In this document: positions 26,741-35,989 of the stretch, piece after piece
How the letters are laid out: each line of letters starts with the position of its first letter
Numbering within the stretch: the first letter of the stretch is position 1
NCBI GenBank assembly: GCA_964515335.1
Contig: CAZETS010000011.1
Coordinates: forward strand, 1 to 64,000
DNA from: TMED88 sp964515335
Lineage (GTDB): Bacteria > Myxococcota_A > UBA9160 > UBA4427
DNA: 64,000 nt
Direction of reading: 5' to 3'
Translations under genes and position numbers: made by a program
Notes under the pieces: generated by a model
Told to the model about the DNA's origin: nothing
Database searches by the model: none
The model's input: the letters and a program-made list of their open reading frames with translations, nothing else

Positions 26741-27183
26741 GGCCACATCGATATACTCAAATCGAGTCTTCTTACACCCACCGCCTGCACCCGAACCTGA
26801 TTTAATGTGGGCTTCTAGACCCTTCTGCTGGCGACCGAACAGGGCTTCGCCGATCTGGTGACAGTCGTCACCGACCGCTCCCGAAGAACGGCGGATACAT
26901 GATCTGACATCCGCACCGGGGGGGGCATTGCCGTGAGCGAGATCGCCACCATCGTAGGCTTCGTCCTGCTCGGCCTCACGTGGCTCGCACTGCGCGGCAT
27001 GGACGGCCGCAAGCGGCGAAGTCGCTCGCGGCGCTGATCGGCGGCTTCCGACGCCTCGGCGCCAGGGGCCGACCCGCCGCCGCCGTGCGGCGGGGCAGTT
27101 GCCCCTGACTTATGGTTCGCCGTTCCCGGCGACGCCCGCCCGTTCTCATCGCGCCGGCTCGAGGTCTCCACGATTCCCCCGGC
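26741..27183. other. Intergenic region between SelO-like and RND genes
   Basis: A 443-base gap. The first 90 bases are comparatively A+T-rich (ATCGATATACTCAAATCGAG near 26747) and may hold a promoter. A possible 34-codon membrane microprotein lies at 26933-27037. Nothing else is recognised. Confidence 0.4.
26933..27037 (+). CDS. Possible 34-residue single-helix membrane microprotein
   Basis: A GTG-started reading frame with the layout of a small membrane protein: short acidic start, hydrophobic helix IATIVGFVLLGLTWLALRG, then a very basic tail (GRKRRSRSRR). It follows a G-run that could serve as a weak ribosome binding site. It lies about 150 bases before the RND transporter gene. The hydrophobic-then-basic pattern is unusual for random sequence here, but a chance frame cannot be excluded. 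Confidence 0.3.
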   Translation: MSEIATIVGFVLLGLTWLALRGMDGRKRRSRSRR

Positions 27184-29886
27184 ATGAAGAACCGGATCGA
27201 CGAGTGGCTGGCGCGCTCGCTCGCGCGGTGGATCGACGGTGTGCGCCGCCACGCCCGGGCGACGGTTCGCGCCGTGCTCGGCCTGACCCTGGCCCTCGCG
27301 ATCTACACGCTGTCGTTCCTCGGCATCAACTCCGACAACGTGCGGCTGGTTCCGCCTGATCTCCCGTCCCGCAAGGCCCACGACGCCCTCGTCGAGCACT
27401 TCCCGAACCTCGAGGAGGCGATGTTCGTCGTGATCGACGCCGAGAGCCCCGAGCTCGCCCGCGAGGCGGCATCGAGCCTCGCCGACGCCCTCTCGCTGGA
27501 GACCGACGTCATCACCGACGTCTACCTGCCGGGGACGGGAGAGTTCTTCGACCGCAACGGCCTGCTCTACCGCAGCGTCGACGAACTCGACGTCTTCGCG
27601 GACCAGATGGCGCGCATCCAGCCGCTGATCGCCGAGCTCGAGCGCGAGCCGACCATCGCCCACATGTCGGAGATCGTGCAGGAGGGGCTCGCCGACGTTC
27701 GGCCCGGGGACGCCGACGCAGAGGACTGGCAGCTCGTGCTCGACCGGGTCGGTCAGGCCACCGTGCGCGCCTGGGCCGAGCACCCCGTGGCGGTGTCGTG
27801 GGAGGAGGTGCTGCTGCGCGACTCGGCGCTCGACGTCTCGCGGCGGCGGGCGATCGTCGTCCACCCGGTGCTCGAGTACGACCACGTCCTGCAGGCCCGC
27901 AAGCCGATGGCCCGAATCCGCGACCTCGCCGAGCGCCTCGGCCATACGCCCGAGCGGGGCGTCACCGTGCGCCTCACCGGCAACCCCGCCCTCAACTACG
28001 ACGAGATGATGGGCTTCGCCTGGGACATCGGCGGCGGTGGCGTGCTCTGCTTCGTGGTCGTGTCGTTCGTGCTCTACCGCGCGCTCCGCTCGGTGCGCCT
28101 GGTCGTCGCGACCCTGGCGACGCTGATCGTCGGCCTGGTCTGGACCGCCGCGTTCACCACCGCGTCGATCGGCACCCTCAATCCCTTGTCGGTGACCTTC
28201 GCGATCCTCTTCATCGGGCTCGGCGTCGACTTCGGGATCCACCTGTGCACGGGCTACGCCGACGAGCTGCGGGCGGGCGCGTCCCACGAAGAGGCGCTGC
28301 GCGCGACCGCGCGCCACGTCGGCTCGGCGCTGGCTTTCTGCACGCTGACCACCTCGATCGGCTTCTACGTCTTCGTGCCCACCGAGTACCTGGGCGTGGC
28401 CGAACTCGGCCTGATCGCCGGAACGGGCATGTTCGTGATCCTTGCCCTGACGCTGACCTTCCTGCCCGCACTGCTCTGCACCTGGCTGACGATCGAGCCA
28501 GCGCGCGATCTGCAGGCCTCGGTGCGCTTCGAGCCGGGCCTGCTCGACCGCCTCGTCGCCCACCCCGTGGCGATCCGGCGGACGGCCCTCGTCATCGGTG
28601 TCGCCGCGGCGGGCCTGGCCACCGCCGTGCGCTTCGACTGCAACGTCGTCGACATGCGCGACCCCGACACCGAGTCCGTGCAGGCCTTCCAGGACCTCCT
28701 CACGAACGGCGCAGCCTCGCCGTGGTACCTGAACGTGCTGGCCCCCGACCTCGACCAGGCGGAGGCGATCGCCGAGCGGCTCGAGGCGCTGCCCGAGGTC
28801 TCGGACGCGGTGACGCTGCGAAGCTTCGTCCCGAGCGAGCAAGACGAAAAGCTCGAGATCCTCTCGGACGTCGCGTTCCTCTACGAGAACGAGCCGCCGC
28901 CGCTCACCGACTCGCAGGCCCCGACCCTCGAGGAACAGATCTCGGCGTTGCGCGACCTGCGCGACTACCTCCACCAGCCCTGGCTCGAAGAGGACGACTC
29001 GGCGCTCGCAAGCAGCATGCTGGGCCTGCGCGAGCACCTGCACAGATTCCTGGAGCGGGTCGACGCCGGAGGGGACGCCCATGCCGCGCTGGCCGACCTC
29101 GAGCAGGTGCTGCTCGATCCGCTGCCGGAACTGCTCGCGCGGCTTCGCGGCGCGCTCGGCGCCAAGTCGTTCGGCCAGGGCGAACTGCCGGCGGACATCA
29201 CCCGGCGCATGGTGGCGCCCGACGGCACAGCCCGGGTGCAGCTCTACCCGAGCACATCACTGCACACCGCCGACGAACTCGACGAGTTCGTGCTTGCGGT
29301 CCGAGCGGCCACGCCGGACCCGGCCGGCGTACCGGTGAACCTCTACGAGTTCGGGCAGGTGGCGAGCCGCTCCTTCAATCAGGCGCTGGTCTCGGCGCTG
29401 GCGATCATCTCCACCCTGCTCTTCCTGCTGTGGCGTCGCTTGGGCGACGTGCTGATCGTGATGGCGCCGCTCGCGCTCGGCGCCTCGCTCACCGCCGCCA
29501 CCGCCGTGCTGCTCGACATCCGCTTCAACTTCACGAACGTGGTGGTGATCCCGCTGCTCTTCGGCATCGGGGTGGACAGCGCGATCCACCTGGTGCAGCG
29601 CGCCCACGAAGGCCTCGCGGAAGGCGAGCAGCTGCTCGACACGCCCACCGCGCGGGCCGTCTACTACAGCGCGGTCACCACGACCGTGAGCTTCGGGAGC
29701 CTGTCGCTCGCCGGGCACAACGGCATCGAGTCGCTGGGCATCCTGCTCACGATCGGCCTGCTCTACACCGTGCTGTCGGTGCTCGTCGTGCTCCCGGCCC
29801 TGCTCGACCTCCGCTCGCGCCCGACCCGCACACCGCTCTCGCGCGAGCCGGCGGCCGCGACCACGGCGTCGGGCCCGATCGCGTGA
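27184..29886 (+). CDS. MMPL/RND-family transporter, HpnN-like
   Basis: Inner-membrane RND exporter of 900 residues from ATG 27184. The single-chain layout has two halves. Each has one N-terminal helix, a large periplasmic loop and a five-helix cluster: first cluster about 275-440 (PLSVTFAILFIGLGVDFGIH), second about 740-890 (TNVVVIPLLFGIGVDSAIHL). The duplicated G-GVD-IH motif contains the Asp residues used for proton coupling. Length and the long periplasmic loops resemble HpnN, which moves hopanoids to the outer membrane, but no other hopanoid genes are in view. The longer frame from 27112 is not supported. It converges with the diadenylate cyclase gene. Confidence 0.85.
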   Translation: MKNRIDEWLARSLARWIDGVRRHARATVRAVLGLTLALAIYTLSFLGINSDNVRLVPPDLPSRKAHDALVEHFPNLEEAMFVVIDAESPELAREAASSLADALSLETDVITDVYLPGTGEFFDRNGLLYRSVDELDVFADQMARIQPLIAELEREPTIAHMSEIVQEGLADVRPGDADAEDWQLVLDRVGQATVRAWAEHPVAVSWEEVLLRDSALDVSRRRAIVVHPVLEYDHVLQARKPMARIRDLAERLGHTPERGVTVRLTGNPALNYDEMMGFAWDIGGGGVLCFVVVSFVLYRALRSVRLVVATLATLIVGLVWTAAFTTASIGTLNPLSVTFAILFIGLGVDFGIHLCTGYADELRAGASHEEALRATARHVGSALAFCTLTTSIGFYVFVPTEYLGVAELGLIAGTGMFVILALTLTFLPALLCTWLTIEPARDLQASVRFEPGLLDRLVAHPVAIRRTALVIGVAAAGLATAVRFDCNVVDMRDPDTESVQAFQDLLTNGAASPWYLNVLAPDLDQAEAIAERLEALPEVSDAVTLRSFVPSEQDEKLEILSDVAFLYENEPPPLTDSQAPTLEEQISALRDLRDYLHQPWLEEDDSALASSMLGLREHLHRFLERVDAGGDAHAALADLEQVLLDPLPELLARLRGALGAKSFGQGELPADITRRMVAPDGTARVQLYPSTSLHTADELDEFVLAVRAATPDPAGVPVNLYEFGQVASRSFNQALVSALAIISTLLFLLWRRLGDVLIVMAPLALGASLTAATAVLLDIRFNFTNVVVIPLLFGIGVDSAIHLVQRAHEGLAEGEQLLDTPTARAVYYSAVTTTVSFGSLSLAGHNGIESLGILLTIGLLYTVLSVLVVLPALLDLRSRPTRTPLSREPAAATTASGPIA

Positions 29887-29917
29887 CGCCTCGCCGGAAA
29901 CGCGTGCCCGGCCGGGC

Positions 29918-31060
29918 CTAGGGGCCGCGGACGCTCAGCTTCACCTTGGCCGGCTCGACCGACACCGCCTTCAGGTCCGCCGGCGCCTGCACGTTCTCGA
30001 CGGAGACGGCGAAGGTCCGGCGGCCGAGCTTGACGAGCAGCGCGTCCACGCTCACCGCCACCTCGACGCCGCGGGTCAGGAAGCGATCGCGTCGCCGCCC
30101 CTGGAAGCGCACGGTCACCTCGGCGGGATCGACGCCGAGCAGCTCGTAGTCCTCGGGCAGGTTCTCCACGGCGACGGGCACCTCGCGCTCGAAAGTCTCG
30201 AGCGCCGAGCCCGGCACCGTCAGCGCCCACAACCCGAACGCCGCGGCCAGTGCCACCAGGCCCTCGCGCCAGTGCCCTTGCATGCGCCCCACCCACTCGC
30301 CGACGCCGCTCGGCAGGGCGCTCCTCGCCCCCCGGCCCACGAAGTCGTCGAGCGCGGCGGCAAGCTCGTCGGGGCCCTCGATCGCCACCAGGCGTCCGCC
30401 GGAGGCGATCGACACCTCGCCGCGCTCCTCGCTCACCACGATGCACAGGGCGTCGCTGCGCTCGCACAGGCCGAGGGCCGCCGCGTGGCGCGTCCCCATG
30501 CCGCCGAGCTGGTCCCAATCGGTGGACAGCGGCAGGTGCACGCCGAAGCGCGAGACCTTGTTGGCGCCCACCGTGACGGCGCCGTCGTGGCCGGGGGTGG
30601 CCGGATCGAAGAGGCTCACCAGCAACGGCTCGCTGATGCGCCCGTCGAGGTAGACGCCGCCGTCGAGGTGGCGTTCGAGGGGCTCGCGGCCGGGCAGCAC
30701 GATCAGCGCACCGATCCTGGCGCCGGCCAGCCGGAAGACGGTGCGCACCAGCACCCGCTCGACCTCCGGCGGCGGGCGCGGCGCGCCGCGGCGCAGCGTC
30801 CACACCGCGATCACTTCGAACATGCGGCGCAGATCGTCCTGGAAGACGACCACGAGCATCACGGCGACCGCGGCGAAGAAGCCCTGCAGGAGCACCGTCG
30901 TGAGCTGCAGGTCGAGGGCCCGCGCCAGGCCGAAGAGCGCGGTGATCGCCGCCAGTCCGACCAGGGCGAGCCGCGCACGCGAGGTGCGCAGCCACACGAT
31001 GGCCAGCCAGAGCAGCGTCGCCACGATCACGATGTCGATGACGTCGCTCGGGCGCAGCAA
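29918..31060 (-). CDS. Diadenylate cyclase (CdaA-like) fused to a YbbR domain
   Basis: Membrane enzyme that would make cyclic di-AMP from two ATP. From TTG 31060, three helices span about 8-75. The DAC domain (95-230) follows, with GHDGAVTVGANKVSRFGVHL carrying the DGA motif (159-161) and GTRHAAALGL in place of the usual GTRHRAA, so the RHR motif reads RHA. VVSEERGEVSIA follows. A fourth helix (about 262-283) precedes a C-terminal YbbR domain (EREVPVAVENLPEDYELLGV, VTVRFQGRR). In Firmicutes the YbbR protein CdaR is a separate neighbour that regulates CdaA; here both parts are one chain. The start is uncertain; frames continue to ATG 31207 and 31318 with Arg-rich residues. Confidence 0.85.
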   Translation of the reverse strand: MLRPSDVIDIVIVATLLWLAIVWLRTSRARLALVGLAAITALFGLARALDLQLTTVLLQGFFAAVAVMLVVVFQDDLRRMFEVIAVWTLRRGAPRPPPEVERVLVRTVFRLAGARIGALIVLPGREPLERHLDGGVYLDGRISEPLLVSLFDPATPGHDGAVTVGANKVSRFGVHLPLSTDWDQLGGMGTRHAAALGLCERSDALCIVVSEERGEVSIASGGRLVAIEGPDELAAALDDFVGRGARSALPSGVGEWVGRMQGHWREGLVALAAAFGLWALTVPGSALETFEREVPVAVENLPEDYELLGVDPAEVTVRFQGRRRDRFLTRGVEVAVSVDALLVKLGRRTFAVSVENVQAPADLKAVSVEPAKVKLSVRGP

Positions 31061-31331
31061 TCCCGCACTCCCGATCCCGGGACGCCGAGGCGCCGAGCGC
31101 GCCCCCCCAACGGCCCGGTCCGTGACAGAGGATACCGGAACCCGCCGTACGCGCAGTCGAGCGAAACCCGCGCCGCTCCGGGCGGCATTGACCGCTCGAG
31201 AGGACATCGCGCGCCGCCCGTCGGGCGCTTGCCGAAGCGACCGGAGACGCGCCCGTGGGCCGTGGAGCGCCGGGCGGATGCGGCCTCCGACGCCGCTGGC
31301 CAAGCCCGGAGCATTCAACGAGAATCACCGC

Positions 31332-31751
31332 ATGCGATACCTGCACACGATGGTGCGCGTCTCGAACCTCGAGGCGTCGCTGGACTTCTACTGCAACATG
31401 CTCGGCCTGGCCGAGCAACGGCGCTACGACGTCGAGAAGGGCCGCTTCACCCTCGTCTTCCTCGGCGCCCCGGACAACCCCGAGGCCCAGGTGGAGCTCA
31501 CCCACAACTGGGACCCGGAGGAGTACGCGGGCGGACGCAACTTCGGCCACCTCGCCTACGAGGTCGAGGACATCTATGCGGCCTGCCAGCGCCTGATGGA
31601 CGGCGGCGTCACGATCAACCGCCCCCCCCGCGACGGCCACATGGCGTTCGTGCGCTCGCCAGACGGCATCTCGATCGAGCTGCTGCAGAAGGGCGGAGCG
31701 CTGCCGCCCCGGGAGCCGTGGAAGTCGATGGAGAACACCGGCGAGTGGTAG
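31332..31751 (+). CDS. gloA: Lactoylglutathione lyase (glyoxalase I)
   Basis: Converts the hemithioacetal of methylglyoxal and glutathione to S-lactoylglutathione. The 139-residue protein is of the usual bacterial length. The four metal ligands of E. coli GloA are all present: His5, Glu55 (AQVELTHNW), His73 (NFGHLAYEV) and Glu116 (ISIELLQ). Both vicinal-oxygen-chelate modules are intact. The start MRYLHTMVRVSNL matches the family. Its stop overlaps the GTG start of the downstream lipoate-ligase-like gene, so the two are likely translationally coupled. Confidence 0.94.
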   Translation: MRYLHTMVRVSNLEASLDFYCNMLGLAEQRRYDVEKGRFTLVFLGAPDNPEAQVELTHNWDPEEYAGGRNFGHLAYEVEDIYAACQRLMDGGVTINRPPRDGHMAFVRSPDGISIELLQKGGALPPREPWKSMENTGEW

Positions 31752-32605
31752 ACACCGCCCACGAGTCCGTCGGGCGCCGCCCCCTCGGATTCGACACACC
31801 CGTCACCCTGGTGACGGAGCGCTTCCCCGGCCGGCCCGTCTACGACACCGCGGTCACCCACGCACTCGTGCGCCGGGTGGCCGAAGGCGCGCTTCCCGAG
31901 ACGTTGCGGCTCTACGTGCCCGACGACGTCGTGCTCTTCTCGCTGCTCGACGCCCGCCGACCGGGGTTCGCGGCGGCGCGGGCGGCGGCGGCCCGGGCCG
32001 GCTCGGGCGCCGTGCTGCGACTCGCCGGCGGTCACGCCGCGCTCTTTCACGAGCGCTGTCTCGCCTTCTCCTGGGCGACGCCCGACACCCGCGAGCCCGA
32101 CGCGATCCGCCGCCGCTTCGAGACGGTGTCGTCGTGGCTGTGCGACGGGCTGCGGCGGCTCGGCGTCGACGCGCGCATCGGGGCGGTGGAAGGGGAGTAC
32201 TGCCCCGGCGAGTACAGCGTGAGCGCGGGCGGCCGCACCAAGCTGATGGGAGTCGGTCAACGCGTGATCCGCGGCGCCGCCCACGTCGGCGGCGTGATCG
32301 TGGTCGGCGACTCAGAGCGCGTGCGCGACGTGCTCGGCCCGGTCTACGAGGCGATCGGGCTCAGGTGGGAGCCCCGCACGGCGGGTGCGGTCGAGGACGA
32401 GGCCGCCGGCGTCGACGTGGCGGCCGCGCGCGACGCGATCCTGGAGGCGCTCGGCGAGCGACGCGCGTGGCGGCACGGCGCCCTCGACGGCGAGACCCTC
32501 GCCCGCGCCGAGGACCTGCTCGACTGGCACGATCCCGAGCGTTCACCGCGCAGCGCGGCGATTGCCAGCGACGCGCGAACGAAGCTGGTCGTCACCCGCG
32601 ACTGA
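31745..32605 (+). CDS. Lipoate-protein ligase/transferase family protein
   Basis: A 286-residue member of the biotin/lipoate ligase (BPL_LplA_LipB) superfamily. The GTG start at 31745 overlaps the glyoxalase stop by 7 bases. Family blocks are YDTAVTHALVRRVAEG, VLRLAGGHAALFHERCLAFS (equivalent to the R(R/S)GGGAVxHDxGNLN substrate loop, but altered) and GRTKLMGVGQRVIRGAAHVG, whose Lys corresponds to the lipoyl-AMP-contacting lysine. The GGG loop is reduced to AGGH, so specificity may differ from classic LplA; octanoyltransferase or another acyltransferase is possible. No lipoyl-enzyme genes adjoin it. Confidence 0.75.
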   Translation: MVDTAHESVGRRPLGFDTPVTLVTERFPGRPVYDTAVTHALVRRVAEGALPETLRLYVPDDVVLFSLLDARRPGFAAARAAAARAGSGAVLRLAGGHAALFHERCLAFSWATPDTREPDAIRRRFETVSSWLCDGLRRLGVDARIGAVEGEYCPGEYSVSAGGRTKLMGVGQRVIRGAAHVGGVIVVGDSERVRDVLGPVYEAIGLRWEPRTAGAVEDEAAGVDVAAARDAILEALGERRAWRHGALDGETLARAEDLLDWHDPERSPRSAAIASDARTKLVVTRD

Positions 32606-32630
32606 GGGCCGGCGGGCACTGGACCAGCAG

Positions 32631-33290
32631 CTACGCGGATCGCCCCTCCAGCCGCTGCTGCATGACCGCTTCGAATCCCGCGCGCAAGCCGGCGACGAGC
32701 TCGGCGGGCGCCTTCTCGGGCGTGCCGGCGTCGAAGGGCGGAGCAGGGTCGTACTCGATGGCGAGCTGGATCGTCTGGGCGGCGGCGTCCCCGAGCATGC
32801 GGCGCACCAGCTCGAGCGCCATGTCGATGCCGGCCGACACCCCGGCGGCGGTCATGATGCCGTCCGACTCGACGACCCGGGCGAGCACCGGCTCGGCCCC
32901 GTAGTCGCGCAACGCCTCGCGGCGCATCCAGTGGGTGGTGGCGGGACGGCCCTCGAGCAGACCGGCGGCGCCCAGGATCAGGGAGCCCGTGCAGACCGAG
33001 GTGGTCCACTGCGTGGTTGCATCGATGGCGCGTAGCCAGGCCAGCGTCTCGTCGTCGCCGCGCACCCACTCGTCACCCGGGCCGCCGGGAACGAGCAGCA
33101 CGTCGGCCCGGGACACGTCGCCGAGCGCGTGATCGGCGACGAGGCCGAGGAAGCCCGTGTCGTTGCGCAACTCGCCCCGTCGCTTCGCGACGAAGCGGAT
33201 CTCGGCGCCAGGCAGCTGACCGAGCACCTCGCAGGGCCCCATGGCGTCGAGCACCGTCATGGCCTCGTAGAGCAGTACGACGATCTGCAT
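32631..33290 (-). CDS. DJ-1/PfpI-family protein (isonitrile hydratase-like)
   Basis: A 219-residue cytosolic protein. ATG 33290 has GGGAGGGA just upstream. The nucleophile elbow TTSVCTGSLILGAAGLLEGR carries the conserved Cys, followed by PATTHW, as in cyclohexyl-isocyanide hydratases and related class I amidotransferase-like enzymes. The first strand MQIVVLLYEAMTVLDAMGPC contains the Asp used by isonitrile hydratase (LDxxGP). Isocyanide hydration is the best guess; regulator-like or glyoxalase III roles are also known in the superfamily. It lies 91 bases downstream of the response-regulator gene in the same direction. Confidence 0.88.
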   Translation of the reverse strand: MQIVVLLYEAMTVLDAMGPCEVLGQLPGAEIRFVAKRRGELRNDTGFLGLVADHALGDVSRADVLLVPGGPGDEWVRGDDETLAWLRAIDATTQWTTSVCTGSLILGAAGLLEGRPATTHWMRREALRDYGAEPVLARVVESDGIMTAAGVSAGIDMALELVRRMLGDAAAQTIQLAIEYDPAPPFDAGTPEKAPAELVAGLRAGFEAVMQQRLEGRSA

Positions 33291-33381
33291 CACTCCCTCC
33301 CACGCGCGTGATGGGGAGAGGATGACCGATTGCCGGAGCGTCCGCTGCGACGGCTCCCGACGCCCGCAGGCAGAGCAGCCT

Positions 33382-34710
33382 TCAGTCGAGCCCGTACTCC
33401 TGGATCTTGCGCCGCAGTGTCGAGCGGTCGATGTCCAGCACCTTGGCGGCCCGGGTGCGGTTGCCCGACGCGTCCTCGAGGGCCTGCTCGATGGCGCGGC
33501 GCTCGACTTCGCGCAGCGACAGCCCCTGCGGCTTGCCGGCCGGCCCCGTCTCACCGGCGGCCCCGGTCGACTCGTCTGCCTCGCCGAGGTCCATCGTCTC
33601 GAGCGAGAGGTGCGTCAACCCGATCCGCCCGCCGCCCGACGCCGCCTTGGCGCCCTGTACGATGTTGCGCAGCTGCCGCACGTTTCCCGGCCACGGGGCG
33701 CGGCAGAGCGCGTCCATCGCCTCGGCACTGAAGTCGGGGGCGTCCCCGCCCGCGAAGTGCCGCGCCAGCAGTGGGATGTCGTCGCGGCGTTCGCGCAGGG
33801 TCGGCAGCCCGATCTCGATGCCGCGAAGCCGGTAGTAGAGATCGTCGCGCAGCGTCTGCTCGGCCATCATGATGCGCGGGTCGCGATTGGTGGCCGCCAC
33901 GAATCGCACCGACACGACCAGGCTCTTCTCCGAGCCGACCGGCCGCACCTCGCCGTCGTCGATCACGCGCAGGAGCTTCGCCTGATGAGCGAGCGTCATC
34001 GTCTCGAGCTCGTCGAGAAAGAGCACCCCGCCGTCGGCCTGCCGCAGCAGGCCCTCGTGGTCGCGGTCTGCTCCGGTGAACGAGCCCTTGCGGTGGCCGA
34101 AGAACTCGCTTTCGAAGAGCTCGGGCGGAGCGAGCGCGCAGTTGTGCGCGACGAACGGACCACTGGCGAGCGCCGAGTGGACGTGGATGGCGCGAGAGAC
34201 CAGCTCCTTGCCGGTGCCTGTGTCGCCGGTGATCAGCACGTGCACGTCGCTGCGGGCGGCCATCACGACCTTGTGACGGACCTCGACGATCGCCTTGCTC
34301 TCGCCGACCAGCTCCGGCACCGAGCGCGGCGCCTCGTCGCGGAAGGGCCGGCTAGCCAGGGCCTTGTCGACCGCGGCGGTCAGCACCGCGGGCGAGGCAG
34401 GCTTGACGAGGTAGTTGATCGCGCCGAGCTGGATCGCCCCAACCACGTCGTCCACCGCGTCGTTGGCGGTGAGCATGATGGCCGGGATCTCTGGCCAGCG
34501 CTCCTTCAGATGGCCGAGCAGCTCGAGTCCGTCCATCTGCGGCATGCGGATGTCGGAGATGACGAGATCGTAGGTCTGGTTCTCGAGGGCGATCAGCGCC
34601 TCGATGCCGTTCGCGGTGGCGCGCACCTCGAAATCGCGCTGCTCGAGGAGCACACGCAGGTAGTCGGAAGCCGACCGCTCGTCGTCGACGATGAGAATGC
34701 GTTGCGACAC
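33382..34710 (-). CDS. NtrC-family sigma-54-dependent response regulator
   Basis: A 442-residue transcription activator. GTG 34710 has GGAGG six bases upstream and yields the normal start SQRILIVDDE. The receiver domain (1-120) has Asp53 as phosphoacceptor (LVISDIRMPQMDG) and Lys in LVKPAS. The AAA+ domain (about 140-370) has Walker A GDTGTGKE, the sigma-54 contact loop GSFTGA, Walker B GGVLFLDE and the arginine-finger region LRDDLYYRL. The C-terminus is a Fis-type HTH (ASGNRTRAAKVLDIDRSTLR). It lies 16 bases after the histidine-kinase gene, its obvious partner. The target promoters are unknown. Confidence 0.95.
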   Translation of the reverse strand: MSQRILIVDDERSASDYLRVLLEQRDFEVRATANGIEALIALENQTYDLVISDIRMPQMDGLELLGHLKERWPEIPAIMLTANDAVDDVVGAIQLGAINYLVKPASPAVLTAAVDKALASRPFRDEAPRSVPELVGESKAIVEVRHKVVMAARSDVHVLITGDTGTGKELVSRAIHVHSALASGPFVAHNCALAPPELFESEFFGHRKGSFTGADRDHEGLLRQADGGVLFLDELETMTLAHQAKLLRVIDDGEVRPVGSEKSLVVSVRFVAATNRDPRIMMAEQTLRDDLYYRLRGIEIGLPTLRERRDDIPLLARHFAGGDAPDFSAEAMDALCRAPWPGNVRQLRNIVQGAKAASGGGRIGLTHLSLETMDLGEADESTGAAGETGPAGKPQGLSLREVERRAIEQALEDASGNRTRAAKVLDIDRSTLRRKIQEYGLD

Positions 34711-34726
34711 CGGCCTCCTACCCCGC

Positions 34727-35989
34727 TCAGCCCGCAGAACCCGCCGAGCGCGCGCGCTCAGGCTCCTGAATCGGAAGCACCACCTCCACGACGGCTCCGT
34801 GCTCGTCGCCCGGACGCGCCTCGATCGTCCCACCGTGCTCTTCGACGATCCGCCTGGCCAGGAACAGACCGTAGCCGCTTCCGCCGGGCTTCGTGGTGAA
34901 GCCCGGCTTGAAGAGCTCGTTCGGCTCGACGTCACCGAAGCCGCGGCCCTCGTCCACGATGCGCACGTGGAGCCCGTCCTCGTCGACCCAGGTCTCGACG
35001 GTCGCGCGGCCCTGCCCCTCCATGGACTCCACCGCGTTGCGCATCAGGATGACGAGCGTCTCGGCGAAGGAGGTCTCGGGCAGCGACAACACCGGGCGGG
35101 CGCCGTCGTGGCGGGTCTCCCAGTCGACACCGGGATGCGAGTTCCGGACTTCGCGCAGCGCCCGATCCACCACCGGCAAGAGCCGGCCCGTCCCGGCAGC
35201 CTCGGCGGGCCAACCGGCCGGGGCCGTCGCGGGGCGGTCCGAGCCGAGCGTCAGGTGGGCGAGCGATTCGAGATCGTCGATGGCGGCCCGCAAGCCGTCG
35301 AGAGCGGCGCGGCCCTCGGACTTCTCATCGAAGCGGGTCTCGATCAGGCGCACGAACCCGCGCAGACTGTGCACGGCGTTCTTCAGACCGTGGGCGAGAC
35401 GCGCGACGTTCTCGCCGAGTGCGGCGACGATCCGCTCGTCGGCAAGCTGACGCTCGAGATCGTCGAGGCGGGACGCGAGGCGATCGCGCTCCTCGACCGA
35501 CGAGGTCTGCCGGATCAGCCAGCGGCGCGTGACCAGGTAGGTGGCGGCTCCCATACCGAGCAGGAATCCGCTCTGCAGGAGCAACGTCTTCATGTAGTAC
35601 CCGATGCCGAGCCACGCCTGCTGGGCCCACAGCGCGCCCACCGAGCCGAGCGTCACCCAGACGATCATCTGCGGTTGCAGCGCCATCGCAGAAAACATGA
35701 TCTCCAGCCACAGGCCGGCCATGAAGGGCGACGCGACGCCGCTCGTCGACATCACCAGGGCGGTCCAGCCTCCGATGCCGATCACCGGTGACGCGAAGTA
35801 GCAGAGGCGCGCCAGCCTGGGTCGCTTGCGACCCACGTAGGCGAGGAAGTTCAGGATCGCGCTGATCCCGACGATCGACAGCGCCATGTATCCGATGCGC
35901 AGCTCGGCCCGGAACACATACGCGGTGATCGCGCCTGCCGAGAGCGCGAAGTGCCGGGCGATGAGAACACGATCGAATGCGCGGTCCAT
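34727..35989 (-). CDS. Membrane sensor histidine kinase, NtrB-like
   Basis: A 420-residue kinase with about six hydrophobic segments in the first 155 residues and no large periplasmic domain, so it may sense within the membrane. A short coiled coil (VEERDRLASRLDDLERQLAD) leads to the H-box VARLAHGLKNAVHSLRGFV, with His200 as phosphorylation site. The ATPase domain has N-box LVILMRNAVESM, G1 VDEGRGF, then TTKPGGSGYGLFLARRIVEE. The HxLKN form of the H-box is the NtrB/AtoS type. It is transcribed ahead of the NtrC-type regulator. Confidence 0.94.
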   Translation of the reverse strand: MDRAFDRVLIARHFALSAGAITAYVFRAELRIGYMALSIVGISAILNFLAYVGRKRPRLARLCYFASPVIGIGGWTALVMSTSGVASPFMAGLWLEIMFSAMALQPQMIVWVTLGSVGALWAQQAWLGIGYYMKTLLLQSGFLLGMGAATYLVTRRWLIRQTSSVEERDRLASRLDDLERQLADERIVAALGENVARLAHGLKNAVHSLRGFVRLIETRFDEKSEGRAALDGLRAAIDDLESLAHLTLGSDRPATAPAGWPAEAAGTGRLLPVVDRALREVRNSHPGVDWETRHDGARPVLSLPETSFAETLVILMRNAVESMEGQGRATVETWVDEDGLHVRIVDEGRGFGDVEPNELFKPGFTTKPGGSGYGLFLARRIVEEHGGTIEARPGDEHGAVVEVVLPIQEPERARSAGSAG

